A stretch of DNA of 64,000 nucleotides from Arthrobacter sp. QXT-31 (GCF_001969265.1 NZ_CP019304.1:682001-746000), one strand, 5' to 3'; positions 16,585-26,566 are shown, numbered from the stretch's first letter. The notes: generated by a model not told the origin, from the sequence alone. Made by a program: numbers and translations.

Positions 16585-17742
16585 TCAGCCCAGCAGATGC
16601 GCGCGCAACTGCCCGTTCAGCTGGCCGATCTCCGTGAGGAAGCCGTCATGGCCGATCGGCGCCTCGATCATGTGCACGTCAACGTTCCCCGGCAGCGCCT
16701 CGGCGAGTTCGAGCGACTGGGCGGGAAAGTAGAGCCGGTCGGTGTCCACGGCGGCAATGAAGAAGTCGGCGGTGGCCCGGGCCAGGGCCTCCTTCAGCGT
16801 CCCCCTCCCGCGCGTGACGTCATGGCTCATGAGAGCCTCCGTCAGGGCGATATAGCTGTTGGCGTCGAAGCGCCGGACCAGCTTGTTGCCCTGGTGGTCC
16901 AGGTAGCTCTCCACCTGGTAGCGGCCGCGGCCTGCCAGGGCATCCGCCTGCAGCGGCTCCTCAGCTGCCTGGGCGTTCCTGCCGAACCGGAAATCGAGTT
17001 CGTAGGCGGACCGGTAGGTAATGTGGGCAATCCGCCGCGCGAGCGCCAGGCCCTCAGCGGGTTCCGGGCCGCCGTAGTAGTCGCCGCCGTTGAAGTGGCG
17101 GTCCTGCCGGATGGCCAGGGTCTGCGCCTGGGCGAAGGCGATCTGTTCGGCCGTGCTCCTGGCCCCGACGGAAATGACACCGCAGCGGCGCACCCGCTCC
17201 GGGAAGGTGACTGCCCATTCGAGGGCCCGCGCCCCGCCCATGGATCCGCCCACGACGGCGTGCCAGCTGCTGATGCCGAGCAGGTCGGCGAGCCTGGCCT
17301 CGGCGACGGTGGAGTCCCGGAGGGTCACCAGCGGAAAGCGGGAACCCCAGGGCTTGCCGTCCGGGGCAGGCGACGACGGCCCGGTGGACCCGTAACAGCC
17401 GCCCAGGATGTTGATGGAAATGACGAAGAACCTGTCAGTATCCGCTGGCGCGCCCGGCCCGGCGAGCTGCTCCCACCAGCCCTCCTCGTCCCCGGCACCG
17501 CGCGTCACATGGGTACTGCCGGTCAGGGCGTGTTCGACGAGGATGGCGTTGGAACCGTCCTCGTTGAGCGTTCCCCACGTTTCGTAGGCCAGGGTCACGT
17601 CCGGCAGGAACCCTCCGGCTTCGAGTTCCAGGCTGCCGATGCTGCGGTACTGGACAGTGCCGTCCGGAACGGGGCCATCCAGAACAGCGCCTGCGGGCGT
17701 CTTCCCGGCCGGAGCGTCGGTGTGGCTGACAGAAATCGTCAT
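16585..17742 (-). CDS. metX: homoserine O-acetyltransferase
   Basis: Transfers the acetyl group of acetyl-CoA to homoserine, the first committed step to methionine, in the cytosol. It is 385 aa and of the alpha/beta-hydrolase type. The triad is Ser167 in GGSMGG, Asp335 in VDTDRLYFP and His365 in IGHDGF. The oxyanion segment VEHALTGSTHV and the family block NILGGCYGSTGP are present. A SAM-IV riboswitch lies immediately upstream, with GAAGAGG as ribosome site 9 nt before the ATG. Its partner metY is encoded just upstream under a second riboswitch. Acetyl versus succinyl donor specificity is inferred from family. Confidence 0.95.
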   Translation of the reverse strand: MTISVSHTDAPAGKTPAGAVLDGPVPDGTVQYRSIGSLELEAGGFLPDVTLAYETWGTLNEDGSNAILVEHALTGSTHVTRGAGDEEGWWEQLAGPGAPADTDRFFVISINILGGCYGSTGPSSPAPDGKPWGSRFPLVTLRDSTVAEARLADLLGISSWHAVVGGSMGGARALEWAVTFPERVRRCGVISVGARSTAEQIAFAQAQTLAIRQDRHFNGGDYYGGPEPAEGLALARRIAHITYRSAYELDFRFGRNAQAAEEPLQADALAGRGRYQVESYLDHQGNKLVRRFDANSYIALTEALMSHDVTRGRGTLKEALARATADFFIAAVDTDRLYFPAQSLELAEALPGNVDVHMIEAPIGHDGFLTEIGQLNGQLRAHLLG

Positions 17743-17759
17743 AGGTAACTACCTCTTCT

Positions 17760-17877
17760 TACGCGCTTGCCCGCCGTCAGCAGACCGGCAGGCCAGGTCT
17801 TCACCCGGGGCACCCCACCGCGGAAGGAGGGTTGCCGGCCAGCAAGCCGGGGCTGTCGCTGGCACTCATGACCTGTT
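17760..17877 (-). ncRNA. SAM-IV riboswitch upstream of metX
   Basis: On the minus strand the leader shows the SAM-IV core: GGTCATGAGTGCCAGCG, the GGCTTGCTGGCCGGCAACC hairpin, GGTGGGGTGCCCCGGGTGA, closing GACC, then a 3' pseudoknot region ending GGCAAGCGCG. GGTC and GACC form the basal stem. A -10 box TACACT (17882-17887) stands about 8 nt before the GGTC. The element ends about 18 nt before the metX ATG, right at the ribosome site, which fits translational control. S-adenosylmethionine binding should lower expression. Confidence 0.9.
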
Positions 17878-17978
17878 GCCAAGTGTACGAAACAGGCGGA
17901 CGCCTGCGCGAAGAATGTGACGGCTGTGTGACTCCCGGCCGGAAAACGGGACGGGAGCCACAGGGTCAGGCGGAGACG

Positions 17979-19295
17979 TCAGGCGCCTTTCGCGGCCCTG
18001 AATCCGGCATCGAGGTCGGCAAGGATGTCGTCGATGTGCTCCAGGCCCACGGACAGCCGGACCAGTCCGGGGGCAACCCCGGCAACGCTTTGCTGCTCCG
18101 GAGTCAGCTGGCTGTGCGTCGTCGACGCCGGGTGGATGACGAGGGAGCGGACGTCGCCAATGTTCGCCACATGGGAGTGCAGTTCCAGGGCATCCACGAA
18201 GCGCTTGCCGGCTTCGGCACCGCCCGCCACGGTAAAGGCCACCACCGCGCCGGTGCCTTTGGGCCCGTACTTCAGGCCGCGCTCATACCAGGGGCTGGAC
18301 GGCAGTCCGGCGTAGGCGACGGATTCCACATCGTCCCGGGCCTCAAGCCAGCCAGCCACGGCCACGGCGTTGGCCACGTGGCGCTCCACGCGCAGGCTCA
18401 GTGTTTCCAGGCCCTGCGCGATAAGGAAGGCATTGAACGGGGACACCGCCGAGCCCAGGTCGCGGAGCAGCTGGACCCGCGCCTTCAGGATGTAGGACAG
18501 ATTGGCACCCAGGGCGCCGCCTGCGCCGAGGTCGCGGGCATAGACGAGGCCGTTGTAGGTGGGGTCCGGCGTGTTGAAGCCGGGGAAGCGTTCCGGGTCC
18601 TTGCCGAAGTCGAACTTTCCTGAATCCACGATGACACCGGCAATGGCGGCCCCGTGTCCGCCCAGGTACTTGGTGGCCGAGTGCACCACGATGTCCGCGC
18701 CCCATTCAAGCGGCCTGATGAGGTAGGGGGTGGACAGGGTGTTGTCCACGATGAGCGGCACGCCGGCTTCGTGTGCTGCCCGGGAGACGCCCTCGATGTC
18801 GAGGACGTCCTGCCGCGGGTTGGATACCACTTCGGCGAAAAAGAGCTTGGTGTTCGGCTGGACTGCATCGCGCCACTGCTGCAGGTCGTCCGGGTCCGCC
18901 ACGAAGGTAACGGAGACGCCGAACTTCTTCAGCGTGTGGGCCAGCAGGTTGTAGGTGCCGCCGTAAAGGCTGGGACTGGCCACCACGTGGTCCCCGGCTT
19001 CGGCGATATTGAGGATGGCGTACGTTTCGGCGGCCTGGCCGGAGCTCAGGAGCAGCGCCGCAAGCCCTCCCTCCAGGCTGGCGATCCGCTGCTCGACGGC
19101 GTCCTGGGTCGGATTGCCGATCCGGGTGTAGATGGGGGCGATCTCGGCGAGCGCGAAACGGTCTGCTGCGCTGTCGGCGCTGGGGAAGACGAACGACGTC
19201 GTCTGGTAAATGGGCAGGGACCGTGCGCCGGTGGCGCCGTCGGGCACCTGGCCGGCGTGGATCTGGCGCGTTTCAAATGACCATGCGTTGGACAT
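17979..19295 (-). CDS. metY: O-acetylhomoserine sulfhydrylase
   Basis: PLP-dependent enzyme that joins O-acetylhomoserine and sulfide to homocysteine, working directly after metX. It is 438 aa, the usual size for the Cys/Met metabolism (gamma) family. The PLP lysine is Lys209 in [11 protein letters not shown], preceded by the strand [11 protein letters not shown]. The N-terminal signature [10 protein letters not shown] is typical. The ATG at 19295 has AGGAG 5 nt upstream. The frame stays open upstream, but that stretch is the riboswitch leader. It may also act on O-acetylserine. Confidence 0.94.
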   Translation of the reverse strand: MSNAWSFETRQIHAGQVPDGATGARSLPIYQTTSFVFPSADSAADRFALAEIAPIYTRIGNPTQDAVEQRIASLEGGLAALLLSSGQAAETYAILNIAEAGDHVVASPSLYGGTYNLLAHTLKKFGVSVTFVADPDDLQQWRDAVQPNTKLFFAEVVSNPRQDVLDIEGVSRAAHEAGVPLIVDNTLSTPYLIRPLEWGADIVVHSATKYLGGHGAAIAGVIVDSGKFDFGKDPERFPGFNTPDPTYNGLVYARDLGAGGALGANLSYILKARVQLLRDLGSAVSPFNAFLIAQGLETLSLRVERHVANAVAVAGWLEARDDVESVAYAGLPSSPWYERGLKYGPKGTGAVVAFTVAGGAEAGKRFVDALELHSHVANIGDVRSLVIHPASTTHSQLTPEQQSVAGVAPGLVRLSVGLEHIDDILADLDAGFRAAKGA

Positions 19296-19341
19296 GCAGG
19301 CTCCTGACGCTGAAGGGGCGTGTGCTGGTCCCGGCACAGGC

Positions 19342-19458
19342 CCGCGCTTGCCGCCCGGCGGGCGCCGCGCAGCCAGGTCTTCACCCGGGGCACCCCGCCG
19401 CGGTGGAGGGTTGCCGGCCAGCGAGCCGGGGCTTTTTTCGCTGGCGCTCATGACCTGC
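19342..19458 (-). ncRNA. SAM-IV riboswitch upstream of metY
   Basis: Second copy of the SAM-IV core, nearly identical to the metX copy in all conserved segments: GGTCATGAGCGCCAGCG, the CTGGCCGGCAACC arm, GGGGTGCCCCGGGTGA, closing GACC, and the 3' GGCAAGCGCG. It differs mainly by an A-rich internal loop (GCGAAAAAAGC). The same -10 box TACACT is present (19463-19468). A small GTGC/GCAC hairpin lies between the aptamer and the metY ribosome site, about 45 nt before the ATG. Confidence 0.9.
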
Positions 19459-19533
19459 GATCAGTGTAGGAACAGCCCTTCGTCGCGCACAGCTTTGTGA
19501 AGAATTTCGTCAAAAGCTGGACATTTCGCAATG

Positions 19534-19547
19534 TTAGGGCACCCTAA
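19534..19547. promoter_or_regulatory. palindrome TTAGGG-CA-CCCTAA
   Basis: A perfect 6-bp inverted repeat with a 2-nt spacer, 37 nt upstream of the VOC gene and about 65 nt upstream of the metY promoter -10 box, in their shared divergent spacer. The arms recall metal-dependent DtxR/IdeR boxes (TTAGG/CCTAA), but the spacing is much shorter, so I do not assign a regulator. Confidence 0.45.
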
Positions 19548-19583
19548 GCTGAGAGCCCCGTCACAAAGTGCCAAGATGAGGGC

Positions 19584-20222
19584 ATGCGCATGGATCACGT
19601 CTCTTACGCCTGTGAACACGATGGCCTCGCGGCCACCACCGAACGTATCTCCTCCGCCCTCGGCGTCGAAGCCGTTAAGGGCGGGGTGCACCCCCGGTTT
19701 GGAACCCGGAACATGATCATCCCGCTGGCCGGTCACAAGTACCTTGAGGTCGTTGAGGTCCTGGACCACCCGGCGTCGGACAAGGCACCGTTCGGCCAGG
19801 CCGTCCGGGCCCGGTCCGCAGCGGGCGGCGGCTGGATGGGCTGGTGCGTCGAAGTTGACGACCTCGCCCCGTTCGAGGAGCGCCTCGGCCGCTCCGCCGT
19901 CAACGGCAACCGCAAGTTTCCTGACGGCCGGGAACTTATCTGGAAGCAGATCGGCATCCTGGGGCTCATCGCGGACCCCCAGGTTCCGTACATGCTGAAG
20001 TGGGAAGGCGATCCGGAACTGCACCCGTCCAACGCCTATGACAGCAATGTGAAGATGTCCACCCTCACGATCGCGGGCTCCGCCGAGCGCGTGACCGAGT
20101 GGCTAGGCGAGCCCGTGGAACGGCCGCTGGAAGACGTCGCCGTGAACTGGGTGGCCCCGCACGGTACGCCGGGAATCCTCTCCGTCACGTTCGAAACCGC
20201 AGCGGGCGCCGTCACCATCTGA
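19584..20222 (+). CDS. VOC family protein (glyoxalase-like domain)
   Basis: 212-aa vicinal-oxygen-chelate protein of the Glyoxalase_3-like group. The first module starts MDHVSYACEHDG with a metal-ligand-type His, and a Glu-containing strand (KYLEVVEVLDHP) follows near residue 53. The second half (STLTIAGSAERVTEWLG onward) is more diverged. Metal-dependent lyase, isomerase or dioxygenase activity is possible; the substrate is unknown. Two ATGs compete: 19584, and 19590, which is better spaced (8 nt) from GAGG. It has its own strong terminator. Confidence 0.78.
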   Translation: MRMDHVSYACEHDGLAATTERISSALGVEAVKGGVHPRFGTRNMIIPLAGHKYLEVVEVLDHPASDKAPFGQAVRARSAAGGGWMGWCVEVDDLAPFEERLGRSAVNGNRKFPDGRELIWKQIGILGLIADPQVPYMLKWEGDPELHPSNAYDSNVKMSTLTIAGSAERVTEWLGEPVERPLEDVAVNWVAPHGTPGILSVTFETAAGAVTI

Positions 20223-20243
20223 CGCGCTTCCTGCCCTTCACTT

Positions 20244-20303
20244 CGGCCGCCATCAGCGGGTGCCAACGACGTCACCCGCCGATGGCGGCCGAATCACTTT
20301 TTA
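20244..20303 (+). terminator. Rho-independent terminator of the VOC gene
   Basis: A 19-bp stem with one mismatch (20244-20262 and 20273-20291), a 10-nt loop, then a short T run (CTTTTTAA at 20297-20304). This is a classical intrinsic terminator in the plus direction, 22 nt after the VOC stop codon. Confidence 0.8.
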
Positions 20304-20350
20304 ATACAGCCCGGCTTTTAATACAGCCCGGCCTTTAATACAGCCCGGCC
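20299..20350. repeat. three tandem copies of a 17-bp unit TTTAATACAGCCCGGCC
   Basis: Three near-identical tandem copies, the last ending at the stop codon of the CPBP protease gene. The unit has no symmetry of its own. It probably arose by slippage; on the minus strand it places three CCGGGCTGTATTAAA units directly after the protease stop. Confidence 0.8.
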
Positions 20351-21129
20351 TAGCCCAGTCCGGCGGCCTTGCCGAACAGGCTGAACCCGACGAAGGCGAC
20401 AATGTCCAGCAGCGCGTGCGCGATGACAAGCGGCATCACCCGGCGGGTCTTCGTGTAGACCCACGCGAACACCACGCCCATAACGGCGTTTCCGATGAAG
20501 GGCCCGAACCCCTGGTACAGGTGGTAGGTGCCGCGCAGCATCGACGAAACGAAGATCGCCAGGGGAACGGACCAGCCGAACTTGCCGAACCGGTCCAGCA
20601 GGTAGCCCACCACAATGACTTCCTCCACGACCGCGTGGCGCAGGGCAGACAGAATCAGCACGGGCACCGTCCACCAGTAAGCGTCCAGGCCGCTCGGGAT
20701 GATCGCCGTCGTGATGCCGAGTGCGCGGCCGGCGGCATAAAGCCCCAGCGACGGGAGGCCGATCAGGGCGGCCAGCCCGAGACCCTGCAGCAGGTCCTTG
20801 CCGGGCCTGGCAAAGTTGAAGCCCAGTTTCCGGAAGGCGGAGCCGCCGTCCTGCCCTAGTCCGGAGTTGGACTGGCGCTGGTCGGTCAGGAAGTAGATGA
20901 CCAGCAGGACCGGCACCAGGGCGAAGATGATGTCCAGCAGCTGATAGGTCAGGTCGAAGTATTCGCGGGTGCTCTGTGACCTGTTGAGCGTGGAAGTCCC
21001 CTGCGCCAGCGGCGCCCGGGTCATCTTGTCCAGCAGCTGCACCACGGAGTAGACGGCTGATTGCCCCAGCGACAGCCCAAGGACAATCCAGACTTCAAAC
21101 CGCAGCCGGCGGCGGGAAGGAACCAACAT
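20350..21129 (-). CDS. CPBP family intramembrane glutamic protease
   Basis: 259-aa membrane protein of the CPBP/Abi (CAAX protease-like) family with about seven hydrophobic helices. The conserved active-site motifs are present: motif 1 ALRHAVVEEVIVVGYL with the paired glutamates, motif 2 SSMLRGTYHLYQG with the histidine, and motif 3 IAHALLDIVAF. Such proteins cleave membrane-bound peptides; the target here is unknown. It is divergent from the histidine phosphatase gene. The start at 21129 begins just before the first basic stretch and helix. Confidence 0.85.
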   Translation of the reverse strand: MLVPSRRRLRFEVWIVLGLSLGQSAVYSVVQLLDKMTRAPLAQGTSTLNRSQSTREYFDLTYQLLDIIFALVPVLLVIYFLTDQRQSNSGLGQDGGSAFRKLGFNFARPGKDLLQGLGLAALIGLPSLGLYAAGRALGITTAIIPSGLDAYWWTVPVLILSALRHAVVEEVIVVGYLLDRFGKFGWSVPLAIFVSSMLRGTYHLYQGFGPFIGNAVMGVVFAWVYTKTRRVMPLVIAHALLDIVAFVGFSLFGKAAGLG

Positions 21130-21254
21130 GTTCCTATCTTGCCTGCACCCGCTGGTACTTTCCTGTCAGCCTGCCTGTTCCTGCCGCCGTCGTGCATTCC
21201 CGACCAGCCCGTCGGGGCCGGTCCAGCTGGCCAGTGACCCTATGCTGGGGAGCT

Positions 21255-21935
21255 ATGAGCGCTCCCGGGAAAATCATCATGATCCGGCACGGCCAGTCGG
21301 CCGCCAACGCGGACACCTCCATCTACAACAGGGTGCCCGACTACCGGATACCGCTGACGGAACTTGGGCTGGAGCAGGCGAAGGCCGCCGGGGAGCGCGT
21401 CCGGCGCGAGCTCGACGGCCGGAAGGTGAGCGTCTACGTTTCACCGTACCTGCGCGCGTACCAGACCCTGGAGGCACTGGACCTGGGCTCCCTGACGGAA
21501 CGGGTGATCGAGGAACCGCGGCTGCGCGAACAGGACTGGGCCAACTTCCAGATCTCCGGCGACATCGAGGACCAGAAGGAGCTCCGCAACGCCTACGGCC
21601 ACTTCTTTTACCGCTTCCGGGAAGGCGAATCCGGCTCGGACGTCTACGACCGGATCTCCTCCTTCATGGAAACCCTGTACCGGCACTGGTCCAAGCCGGA
21701 CTACTCCCCCAACAGCCTGCTGGTCACGCACGGGTTGACGATGCGGCTGTTCTGCATGCGCTGGTTCCACTGGTCCGTGGAGTACTTCGAGTCGCTGAAC
21801 AACCCGGAGAACGCCGAGATCCGCATGCTGGTGCGCAACGGTGAGGGCAAGTATGAACTCGATACGCCGTTCACGCAGTGGGTGGACCGGAGGGTGGACG
21901 AGACGGTGCTGGACGCGCCTCCTGTGATCTTCTGA
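21255..21935 (+). CDS. histidine phosphatase family protein
   Basis: 226-aa member of the phosphoglycerate mutase-like branch. The phosphohistidine motif is Arg11-His12-Gly13 in MIRHGQSAAN, with Arg67 in SPYLRAYQT and the second His159 in LLVTHGLTMR. Substrate is not known; such proteins are phosphatases for sugar or nucleotide phosphates as often as mutases. The ATG at 21255 begins just before the first strand. GGGGAG lies only 2 nt upstream and TATGCT 9 nt upstream, so a leaderless transcript is possible. Confidence 0.85.
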   Translation: MSAPGKIIMIRHGQSAANADTSIYNRVPDYRIPLTELGLEQAKAAGERVRRELDGRKVSVYVSPYLRAYQTLEALDLGSLTERVIEEPRLREQDWANFQISGDIEDQKELRNAYGHFFYRFREGESGSDVYDRISSFMETLYRHWSKPDYSPNSLLVTHGLTMRLFCMRWFHWSVEYFESLNNPENAEIRMLVRNGEGKYELDTPFTQWVDRRVDETVLDAPPVIF

Positions 21936-21987
21936 CGCCTTCTATTCCGGGCGCCCGATTAGGCACCGGTTTCCGGCGGCCGCCGGT

Positions 21988-22776
21988 TTAGGCGCCGGCG
22001 ACGATCACTTCGGTGCCGCGCGCCTCGAACGCAGCCTTGTCCGCCGCGGAGATGCCGGCGTCGGTGATGAGCCGGGTGAAATCGTAGCCGTCCATGGTGG
22101 CGAACGCCCGGCGGCCCACTTTCGAGGAGTCCGCGATCACGTATGAGACACTGGCCCGGCTGGCGAGCAGGGCGTTCACCGTGGCCTCGGCCTCGCCAGT
22201 GTTTGTGGGCCCCACCTCGGCATCGACGCCGTTGACCCCGATGAAGGCGATGTCCAGCACCACCTTCTGCATGATGATGTCCGTGTACGGGCCCACGAGT
22301 TCATACGACCGGGTGTTGAGGATGCCCCCGGTGACCATCACTTTGATGTTGGGCCGGACGGCAAGCTGCGAGGCGATGTTGATGGCGTTGGTCACCACCG
22401 TGAGCGTGGGCTGGTTCGACGGCGAGTTGAGATCTTCGCGGGTGGCCAGGATCTGCGCGAGGGCGGTGCTCGTGGTGCCGCCACACAGCCCGATGACCAT
22501 GCCCGGGGCGATGAGCGCCGAGGCGGCGAGGGCGATCTCCTGCTTGGCCACGGCGTGGTCGTCCCGGTTGTACCTGCCGGGAAGGTCATAGGCCAGAGCG
22601 CCCGTGGTGGCGCCGCCGCGGGTCCGCGTCAGCAGCCGCCGCTTGGCCAGGCTGTCCAGGTCGCGCCGGGCCGTAGCTGGCGAGACGCCGAGCCGCGTGA
22701 CAATCTCCTCAACTTCCACTTGGCCGGCTTCGGCAAGGAGATCAAGGATGGCCGTCAGTCGGTCGGTGCGGGTCAT
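21988..22776 (-). CDS. DeoR/GlpR-type transcriptional regulator
   Basis: 262-aa repressor-type regulator of sugar metabolism. The N-terminal winged helix-turn-helix is ILDLLAEAGQVEVEEIVTRL followed by GVSPATARRDLDSLAKRRLL. The C-terminal DeoR sensor domain binds a sugar phosphate, with the phosphate loop GLCGGTTSTALA near residue 95 and the conserved IADSSKVGRRAF near 215. The ATG has AAAGG 6 nt upstream. A long dyad just upstream is a likely autoregulatory operator. No sugar gene is adjacent, so its target may be elsewhere. Confidence 0.88.
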   Translation of the reverse strand: MTRTDRLTAILDLLAEAGQVEVEEIVTRLGVSPATARRDLDSLAKRRLLTRTRGGATTGALAYDLPGRYNRDDHAVAKQEIALAASALIAPGMVIGLCGGTTSTALAQILATREDLNSPSNQPTLTVVTNAINIASQLAVRPNIKVMVTGGILNTRSYELVGPYTDIIMQKVVLDIAFIGVNGVDAEVGPTNTGEAEATVNALLASRASVSYVIADSSKVGRRAFATMDGYDFTRLITDAGISAADKAAFEARGTEVIVAGA

Positions 22777-22789
22777 GCGTGGCCTTTCA

Positions 22790-22826
22790 AAATCAAAACC
22801 GTCACAAGAAATGACGTTTTTTGATT
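22790..22826. promoter_or_regulatory. dyad operator upstream of the deoR-type gene
   Basis: Arms AATCAAAACCGTCA (22791-22804) and TGACGTTTTTTGATT (22812-22826) form an interrupted inverted repeat 14 nt upstream of the DeoR-type start. T-rich TTTGATT repeats are typical of DeoR-family operators, so it is probably the autoregulation site, and it may also act on transcription coming from hutI. Confidence 0.65.
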
Positions 22827-22900
22827 GTAGCAGACCTCTTATGATCAGCTTCCGTCACTACGGTGCGGAGGGTGGCTGCTGTAAACGGCCCCGCCCGACA

Positions 22901-24124
22901 CTACCGTGCCCGCACCCCCGCGCGCCAAACGGCGTGGGTGAGCGGCATGCCGGGCCGGTAGGCGAGGTGCGTGGCGGAGGGGGCGTTGAGGACGTGCAGG
23001 TCCGCGCGGTGTCCGACGGCGATCGAGCCCACCGCGCGTTCGCCGTCGGCGTCGTTTCCGGACTCGCGCCGCAGCGCCAAGGCACCGCCGTACGTCGCCG
23101 CCCGCACGGCCTCATGCACGCTCAGGCCCATTTGTAGGACTGCGGTGGTGACGCAAAAGGACATGGAACTCGTGTAGGACGTGCCGGGATTGCAGTTGGA
23201 TGCCAGTGCGATGGGCACGCCAGCATCAAGCAGCTGCCGTCCGGGGGCCAAGGGCTGCCGCGTGGAGAGGTCGCAGGCCGGCAGGCAGGTGGCCACTGTT
23301 CCGCGGCTGTCTGTTCCTCGGCTGCCCGTTCCAGCGGCATCCCAGCCGGACCAGCCGGCGGCGAGGCTGGCGATGTCCTGCTCCGAGAGATAGTTCACGT
23401 GGTCAACGCTGGCTGCGCCGAACTCCACCGCGAGGCTGACACCAGGGCCGTGCCCCAGCTGGTTGCCGTGCACCCGCAGCCCCAGCCCGGCCTCGCGGCT
23501 GGCCTGCAGCACGGCGCGGGACTGCTCCTCGGAAAAGGCGCCCCGTTCGCAGAACACGTCGGCCCAGCGGACATATGGGCGGGCGGCCTCCAGCATGGGG
23601 CCGCAGGCGAGCCTGGTGTATTCGTCCGCGTCAATGCCGGCCGGCACCAGGTGGGCCCCCAGGTACGTGACCTCGTCCGCCACCGTGGAGGCGATCCAGG
23701 CGCTCCTGGCCTCCTGCTCCACATCCAGGCCGTACCCGGTTTTCGTCTCCAGGTACGTGGTGCCCTGGGACACGGCTTCGGCGACACGGCCCTGGGCCAG
23801 CCTTGTGAGGTCATAGTCGCTGGTGTTCCGGGTGGCGTTCGTCGTGACGGCGATGCCGCCCGCGCTGTACTCCTCCCCCGCCATCCGCGCCTCGAATTCC
23901 GCCGTCCGGTCCCCGGCAAAAATCAGGTGCGTGTGGGAGTCCACCCAGCCGGGCAGCACGGCACGGCCGCCGGCGTCCACGGCATCGTCGGCCGCGGGAG
24001 CTGAGGCTGCCGGGCCGATCCAGGAGATGCGTTCCCCTTCGATCACCGCTGCCGCGTCCTTGAGGACACGGTGCTCCGCGTCCTGGGTCATCAGTTCGGC
24101 AATGTTGGTGATCAGGGTGCTCAT
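22901..24124 (-). CDS. hutI: imidazolonepropionase
   Basis: Hydrolyses imidazolone-5-propionate to N-formimino-L-glutamate, the third step of histidine breakdown; amidohydrolase, 407 aa. The metal-binding motif is His64-x-His66 in WVDSHTHLIFAGDR, with ETKTGYGLD near residue 127 and the His of RVHGNQLGHGPG near 220. Between DHVNYLSEQDIASLAA and VATCLPACDL there is a Gly/Ser-rich insertion of about 18 residues (258-276) not normal for the family. No hutH or hutU is nearby. It starts 11 nt after the FAD oxidase stop, so it is in the same operon as tdh-kbl. Confidence 0.9.
   Translation of the reverse strand: MSTLITNIAELMTQDAEHRVLKDAAAVIEGERISWIGPAASAPAADDAVDAGGRAVLPGWVDSHTHLIFAGDRTAEFEARMAGEEYSAGGIAVTTNATRNTSDYDLTRLAQGRVAEAVSQGTTYLETKTGYGLDVEQEARSAWIASTVADEVTYLGAHLVPAGIDADEYTRLACGPMLEAARPYVRWADVFCERGAFSEEQSRAVLQASREAGLGLRVHGNQLGHGPGVSLAVEFGAASVDHVNYLSEQDIASLAAGWSGWDAAGTGSRGTDSRGTVATCLPACDLSTRQPLAPGRQLLDAGVPIALASNCNPGTSYTSSMSFCVTTAVLQMGLSVHEAVRAATYGGALALRRESGNDADGERAVGSIAVGHRADLHVLNAPSATHLAYRPGMPLTHAVWRAGVRAR
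23297..23332. repeat. 15-bp tandem repeat inside hutI
   Basis: Copies at 23297-23311 and 23312-23326 differ at two positions, and a partial third copy follows. In frame they encode the repeated SRGT/DSRGT part of the extra loop in HutI. Slippage duplication probably created the insertion. Confidence 0.7.
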
Positions 24125-24135
24125 GGATCCATTCT

Positions 24136-25248
24136 TCAGCGCCGGATGGACCAGCGTGTCGCGGCCAGGGCATCCGCCGTCCGGGATACCGGACTGCCAC
24201 CGGCCTCGGGTCGCGCCTCGGGTCCTGCAAGGATCAGGGCCGCGGCCAGTTCCGCGATGCCGGAGGACGTCTGGAACCCGTAGCCGCCCTGGCCGGCGAG
24301 CCAGAAGAACCCGCGCGCCTCGGCGTCGAACCCCACTACCGGGACGCCGTCGGCCGCTTCGGTGCGCAGCCCGGTCCAGGCGGTGCGGACGGCGCCGATC
24401 CCCAGCGTCGTCAGCGTATTGAGCCGGGCGATGAGCCGCTCCACGTCCCCGGGACGGGGACGTGCGTCCTCCGCAGCGCTGGCCACGTGCTCCGAGGGCG
24501 AGACCAGCACATCGCTGCCTTCCCGGCGGAAGTAGAAGGAGTCGTCCGCGGCGGCCACCATGGGGGTGCCTTCCGGCAGCGGATGGTCGACGGCGGCCAC
24601 CGCCGCCGTGCGGCGGTACGGCTGCAGGCCGATCTTCTCGACGCCGCTCAGCACCGCCAGCTCGTCGGCCCACGCACCCGCCGCGTTAACCAGCACGCCG
24701 GCGGAGAAGCCTTCCTGTCCGGCACCGATCTCCCAGCCCGACCCCAGCCGCTGGGCGGAGTGGACGCGGGCGCCGGTGATGATGTCCACACCGGCAGCCT
24801 CGGCGCGCGCCCGGTGCCGTTCCAGCAGCACCGGCGCATCGCAGCCGAAGGACCCGGTGTCCAGGCCGGCGGCGGAGAATGCCTCCGGCTTCAGGGCCGG
24901 GCACAAGCCGAGCGCTTCCTCGTGGCTGATCAGGCGCATCGCGCCGCTGGCCTCGGCCCGCACCGTCTCTTCGTCCCCGATGAGCAGAAAGCTCCGCGGG
25001 GAAAGCACGGGCCGGGATTCTCCGGCGTCGTCCGCGGCGATCAGCTCAAGGGTGCGGACGGTGAGTTCCTGGACCACCGGCGGACCGTAGCTGGGGATGA
25101 GCTGCCGGGCGGAGCGCGAGGACGTGTGGTAGGCGAGCTGCTGTTCCGCCTCCACGAGGGCCACGGTGCATGTGCCGGCGAGCGCGGAGGCGAGGGACAG
25201 CCCGGCTATCCCGCCGCCCACGATGACTACGTCATAGGTTGATGCCAT
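24136..25248 (-). CDS. FAD-dependent oxidoreductase (glycine/D-amino acid oxidase type)
   Basis: 370-aa DAO-family flavoprotein. The FAD-binding motif GGGIAGLSLASALA starts at about residue 11, followed by the acidic end of the second strand (ALVEAEQQLAYHTS). A C-terminal FAD contact is GQGGYGFQTSSGIAELAA near 315. It probably oxidises a small amino or imino acid. The place between kbl and hutI suggests a substrate of glycine or amino-acid catabolism such as sarcosine, glycine or a D-amino acid (inference). Ribosome site before the ATG is weak. Confidence 0.82.
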   Translation of the reverse strand: MASTYDVVIVGGGIAGLSLASALAGTCTVALVEAEQQLAYHTSSRSARQLIPSYGPPVVQELTVRTLELIAADDAGESRPVLSPRSFLLIGDEETVRAEASGAMRLISHEEALGLCPALKPEAFSAAGLDTGSFGCDAPVLLERHRARAEAAGVDIITGARVHSAQRLGSGWEIGAGQEGFSAGVLVNAAGAWADELAVLSGVEKIGLQPYRRTAAVAAVDHPLPEGTPMVAAADDSFYFRREGSDVLVSPSEHVASAAEDARPRPGDVERLIARLNTLTTLGIGAVRTAWTGLRTEAADGVPVVGFDAEARGFFWLAGQGGYGFQTSSGIAELAAALILAGPEARPEAGGSPVSRTADALAATRWSIRR

Positions 25249-25294
25249 GGGCTCAATCTTTACAGATGCCCGGAACTTTACGGATGGGCGGGCG

Positions 25295-26491
<1,197 letters not shown>

Positions 26492-26566
26492 GGCGGTTCT
26501 CCTCGGCTGGGAAACTGTCGGAAACTAACTAAGGGATGGGGCCGGAATTCCGGCCGGGATTGCGGG

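Noticed and set aside
19296..19451. 52-residue N-terminal extension of metY
   Set aside because: This stretch is the conserved SAM-IV riboswitch and leader; the true start at 19295 has AGGAG at the right distance.
24125..24673. 183-residue N-terminal extension of hutI that would make a fusion protein
   Set aside because: It is out-of-frame reading of the FAD oxidase gene, Arg/Gly-rich without a domain; HutI starts normally at 24124.
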